33,586 nucleotides of DNA. Origin: Streptococcus parasanguinis. GTDB taxonomy: Bacteria > Bacillota > Bacilli > Lactobacillales > Streptococcaceae. Shown here in pieces: positions 32,034-33,586 of the stretch. Made by a program: the position numbers and the translations under genes. Under the pieces are notes generated by a model. It was not told the origin of the DNA. It made no database searches and worked only from the letters and a program-made list of their open reading frames with translations. Location of the stretch: positions 1-33,586 of the forward strand of contig JAGZZN010000015.1 in assembly GCA_018377375.1 (NCBI GenBank). The letters are read 5' to 3'. Within the stretch, counting starts at the first letter, position 1. Every line of letters starts with the position of its first letter.

Positions 32034-32061
32034 AATAAAAAATGGGACCCAGAAGGTCCCA
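32034..32061 (-). terminator. Terminator after secE
   Basis: 7-bp stem TGGGACC/GGTCCCA followed by TTTTTTATT on the minus strand; separates rpmG-secE from nusG. Confidence 0.88.
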
Positions 32062-32075
32062 CCTGGCTTCTTTTC

Positions 32076-32252
32076 TTAAAAGAAATTGATCATGTGCAAT
32101 AGGCCACGTGCAATGACTTTGTCGAACAAATAAATCAATGCAACAAAGAAAGCGGTGTACTCAATCACTGAGATAAAGTTTTTCCATCTTTCCTTGCGAT
32201 TTGGCCAAGTTGTATCTTTTAGTAAGACGAAAATATCTTTAATGAATTTCAC
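32076..32252 (-). CDS. secE: Preprotein translocase subunit SecE
   Basis: 58 aa, starting with GTG at 32252, preceded by AGGAGAG whose first bases overlap the rpmG stop. The protein reads VKFIKDIFVLLKDTTWPNRK at its start: the amphipathic helix with the TWP hallmark. One membrane helix follows (about residues 27-47, FISVIEYTAFFVALIYLF). SecE clamps SecY in the translocon. The single-TM form is normal for Firmicutes. Confidence 0.95.
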   Translation of the reverse strand: MKFIKDIFVLLKDTTWPNRKERWKNFISVIEYTAFFVALIYLFDKVIARGLLHMINFF

Positions 32253-32261
32253 AACTCTCTC

Positions 32262-32414
32262 CTATCGTGTTTCTTTATGGATGGTATACTTGCTGCAATG
32301 TTTGCAGAATTTATTGACTTCTAGACGTGTTGGTTTTGGCGTCCCACTCAACTTAATGGAGTAATTGCGTGACCCACAAACCGTACACGCTAGACTTGCT
32401 TTTTTTAATGCCAT
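32262..32414 (-). CDS. rpmG: 50S ribosomal protein L33
   Basis: 50 aa from the ATG at 32414 with GGAGG upstream; an extended frame to 32453 runs into the promoter and is rejected. The zinc ribbon is intact: CTVC and CKHC (C+ form), so it should need zinc. Streptococci usually carry several rpmG copies; this is the one linked to secE-nusG. The pbp2a gene often found upstream of it is absent here. Confidence 0.95.
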   Translation of the reverse strand: MALKKASLACTVCGSRNYSIKLSGTPKPTRLEVNKFCKHCSKYTIHKETR

Positions 32415-32432
32415 AACGCCTCCGTTCACCCC

Positions 32433-32461
32433 ATTATAGCAAGTTTTCCACATTTTGACAA
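32433..32461 (-). promoter_or_regulatory. rpmG-secE promoter
   Basis: -35 TTGTCA (32456-32461), 17-bp spacer, extended -10 TGCTATAAT (TATAAT at 32433-32438). The leader would be only about 12 nt. Confidence 0.85.
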
Positions 32462-32558
32462 GAACAGAAAATCTCCTGTCAAGAAAAAAGCAAATCTAAA
32501 GCGTTATCACTCTGGTTTTTGTCTCATTTTTGGTAAAATAAAACAAAAGGAGACGAAT

Positions 32559-33473
32559 ATGAAAAGTGATAACCTAAAAGAAAGTAGAAATATCGAAGAT
32601 CGTCGAGGGCAAAGCTACTCCCAGTCTTCAGGCAATAGTAATCTTGGCGGGGGCATTTTACAGATCTTACTATCGCCGGGGAGCTTCAAAAGCAAGATCG
32701 TCCTCATCCTTCTTCTGGTTCTTCTAGGAGGTGGTGGCGCTAGTCTTGGGGGTCTCTTTGGAAATGGGACTTCTTCTCAACCTTACCAATCCACCCAAGT
32801 CACGCGCACCAACAAGACCCATGTCGACGATGCAGATGCCGAGTTCGTCAGCAAGGTCCTTGGAACAACAGAAGATCATTGGCACAAGGTCTTTCAAGCT
32901 GAAGGACGGACCTACCATGAGCCCAAACTAGTCTTCTATACCGGACGGACACAGACAGGCTGTGGGGTTGGGCAAGCATCGGCTGGTCCTTTCTACTGTC
33001 CAACCGACAAGAAGATTTATTTGGATATGAGCTTCTACAAGGAATTAACAACCAAATACAAGGCTAGCGGTGACTTTGCCATGGCTTACGTGATCGCCCA
33101 CGAAGTCGGCCACCACGTACAAAACGAGCTGGGAATCCTTGGCAAATACCATCGGATGCAACAAGGTCTTTCTGAAAAGGAACGAAATGCCATCAGTGTC
33201 CGCATCGAGCTACAAGCCGATTACCTAGCAGGTGTCTGGGCCCGCTCCATTCAAGACCGAAACCTTCTGGATATCGGCGATATCGAAGAAGCCATGAATG
33301 CAGCCCATGCCGTCGGGGACGACACTCTCCAAGAGCAAGCCTACGGCTACTCGGTACCAGATAGCTTTACCCACGGAACTTCGGAACAGCGCATGCGCTG
33401 GTTCAAACGGGGCTACCAGTACGGAGATCTCCAACACGGCGATACCTTTAGCTTGTCAGATAGTGAACTTTAA
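32559..33473 (+). CDS. Neutral zinc metallopeptidase, membrane-anchored (YpfJ family)
   Basis: 304 aa. Short polar N-terminus, one membrane helix (about 47-58), glycine-rich turn, then a metallopeptidase domain with HEVGH (181-185), and ELQADYLAGVW around residue 217 supplying the third zinc ligand. Two conserved cysteines lie in TGCGVGQ and FYCPTD. The C-terminus has GTSEQRMRWFKRGY. Typical of PF04228 proteins; substrate unknown. Ribosome site AAAGGAG; an extended -10 TGGTAAAAT lies about 20 nt upstream of it, with no clear -35. Confidence 0.93.
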   Translation: MKSDNLKESRNIEDRRGQSYSQSSGNSNLGGGILQILLSPGSFKSKIVLILLLVLLGGGGASLGGLFGNGTSSQPYQSTQVTRTNKTHVDDADAEFVSKVLGTTEDHWHKVFQAEGRTYHEPKLVFYTGRTQTGCGVGQASAGPFYCPTDKKIYLDMSFYKELTTKYKASGDFAMAYVIAHEVGHHVQNELGILGKYHRMQQGLSEKERNAISVRIELQADYLAGVWARSIQDRNLLDIGDIEEAMNAAHAVGDDTLQEQAYGYSVPDSFTHGTSEQRMRWFKRGYQYGDLQHGDTFSLSDSEL

Positions 33474-33479
33474 ACAAAT

Positions 33480-33586
33480 AGAGGCTAGGACAAAAGTCCT
33501 AGCCTCTCAATTATTTTTGGATTGTCGAGCAAGACGCAGTGGTTGAGTGGGCTCTACTACGCTGATTTCATCAGCTTTTACAGCCC
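33480..33586. repeat. Structured repeat, family B, second copy (cut by window edge)
   Basis: Matches 3361-3467 with few differences. Its left hairpin is a perfect 12-bp stem around AAAA (33480-33507), where the first copy has one G-U pair; it can act as terminator of the metallopeptidase gene. The copy is cut off inside the middle unit. Copy 2 has GTGGGCTC where copy 1 has GTGGCTC. Confidence 0.88.

Overview
The window looks like chromosome of an oral Streptococcus of the mitis/parasanguinis/australis type. Three things point there: typical streptococcal gene neighbourhoods (ctsR-clpC, rpsB-tsf, rpmG-secE-nusG, hslO-dusB), YSIRK/LPXTG wall-anchored glycosidases (a BgaA-like beta-galactosidase and a GH29 fucosidase), and small structured intergenic repeats. 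The species call is an inference. I see no phage, insertion sequence, CRISPR array or rRNA.

Layout. 1-570: 5' part of tadA (cut by the window edge), then an AT-rich gap. 572-2573, minus strand: an ABC exporter preceded by a broken radical-SAM gene that stops at the first cysteine of its cluster motif, with a tiny Cys-x-Cys peptide frame between them; this reads as a decayed or rearranged peptide-maturation/export locus. 2692-4842, minus: a HAD phosphatase and purA, separated by a structured repeat (family B). 5162-6998, plus: hslO and dusB. 7300-7986, minus: a YoaK/DUF1275 membrane protein. 8116-10747, minus: a nadR-pnuC-nrtR-like NAD salvage operon. 10912-11628, minus: a Ser/Ala-rich lipoprotein. 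12071-15848, minus: ctsR-clpC followed without a gap by an ECF transporter S component and a DUF4430 lipoprotein, a likely vitamin (cobalamin-like) uptake pair that would share CtsR control.

16066-26717, minus: two giant sortase-anchored glycosidases, a GH29 alpha-L-fucosidase (1236 aa) and a GH2 beta-galactosidase (2278 aa). They are probably co-transcribed from a promoter carrying CcpA cre-like sites, with a long hairpin between the genes. Together they could strip fucose and galactose from host glycans. 26933-27454, minus: a Dps/Dpr iron-binding protein with an exact PerR box. 27623-28093, plus: a small membrane exporter-family protein. 28170-30075, minus: rpsB-tsf with a structured leader. 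30329-30399: tRNA-Cys. 30543-31301, plus: a second Ser-rich lipoprotein. 31352-32414, minus: rpmG-secE-nusG (secE has a GTG start and only 58 codons). 32559-33473, plus: a neutral zinc metallopeptidase. 33480-end: a second, truncated copy of repeat family B.

The strongest leads are the radical-SAM remnant beside the ABC exporter, the vitamin-uptake pair inside the ctsR-clpC operon, and a 138-bp repeat (family A; 7110-7247 and 11882-12019) whose two copies differ by compensatory base-pair changes in two hairpins. All assignments were made by reading the sequence; no database search was run.
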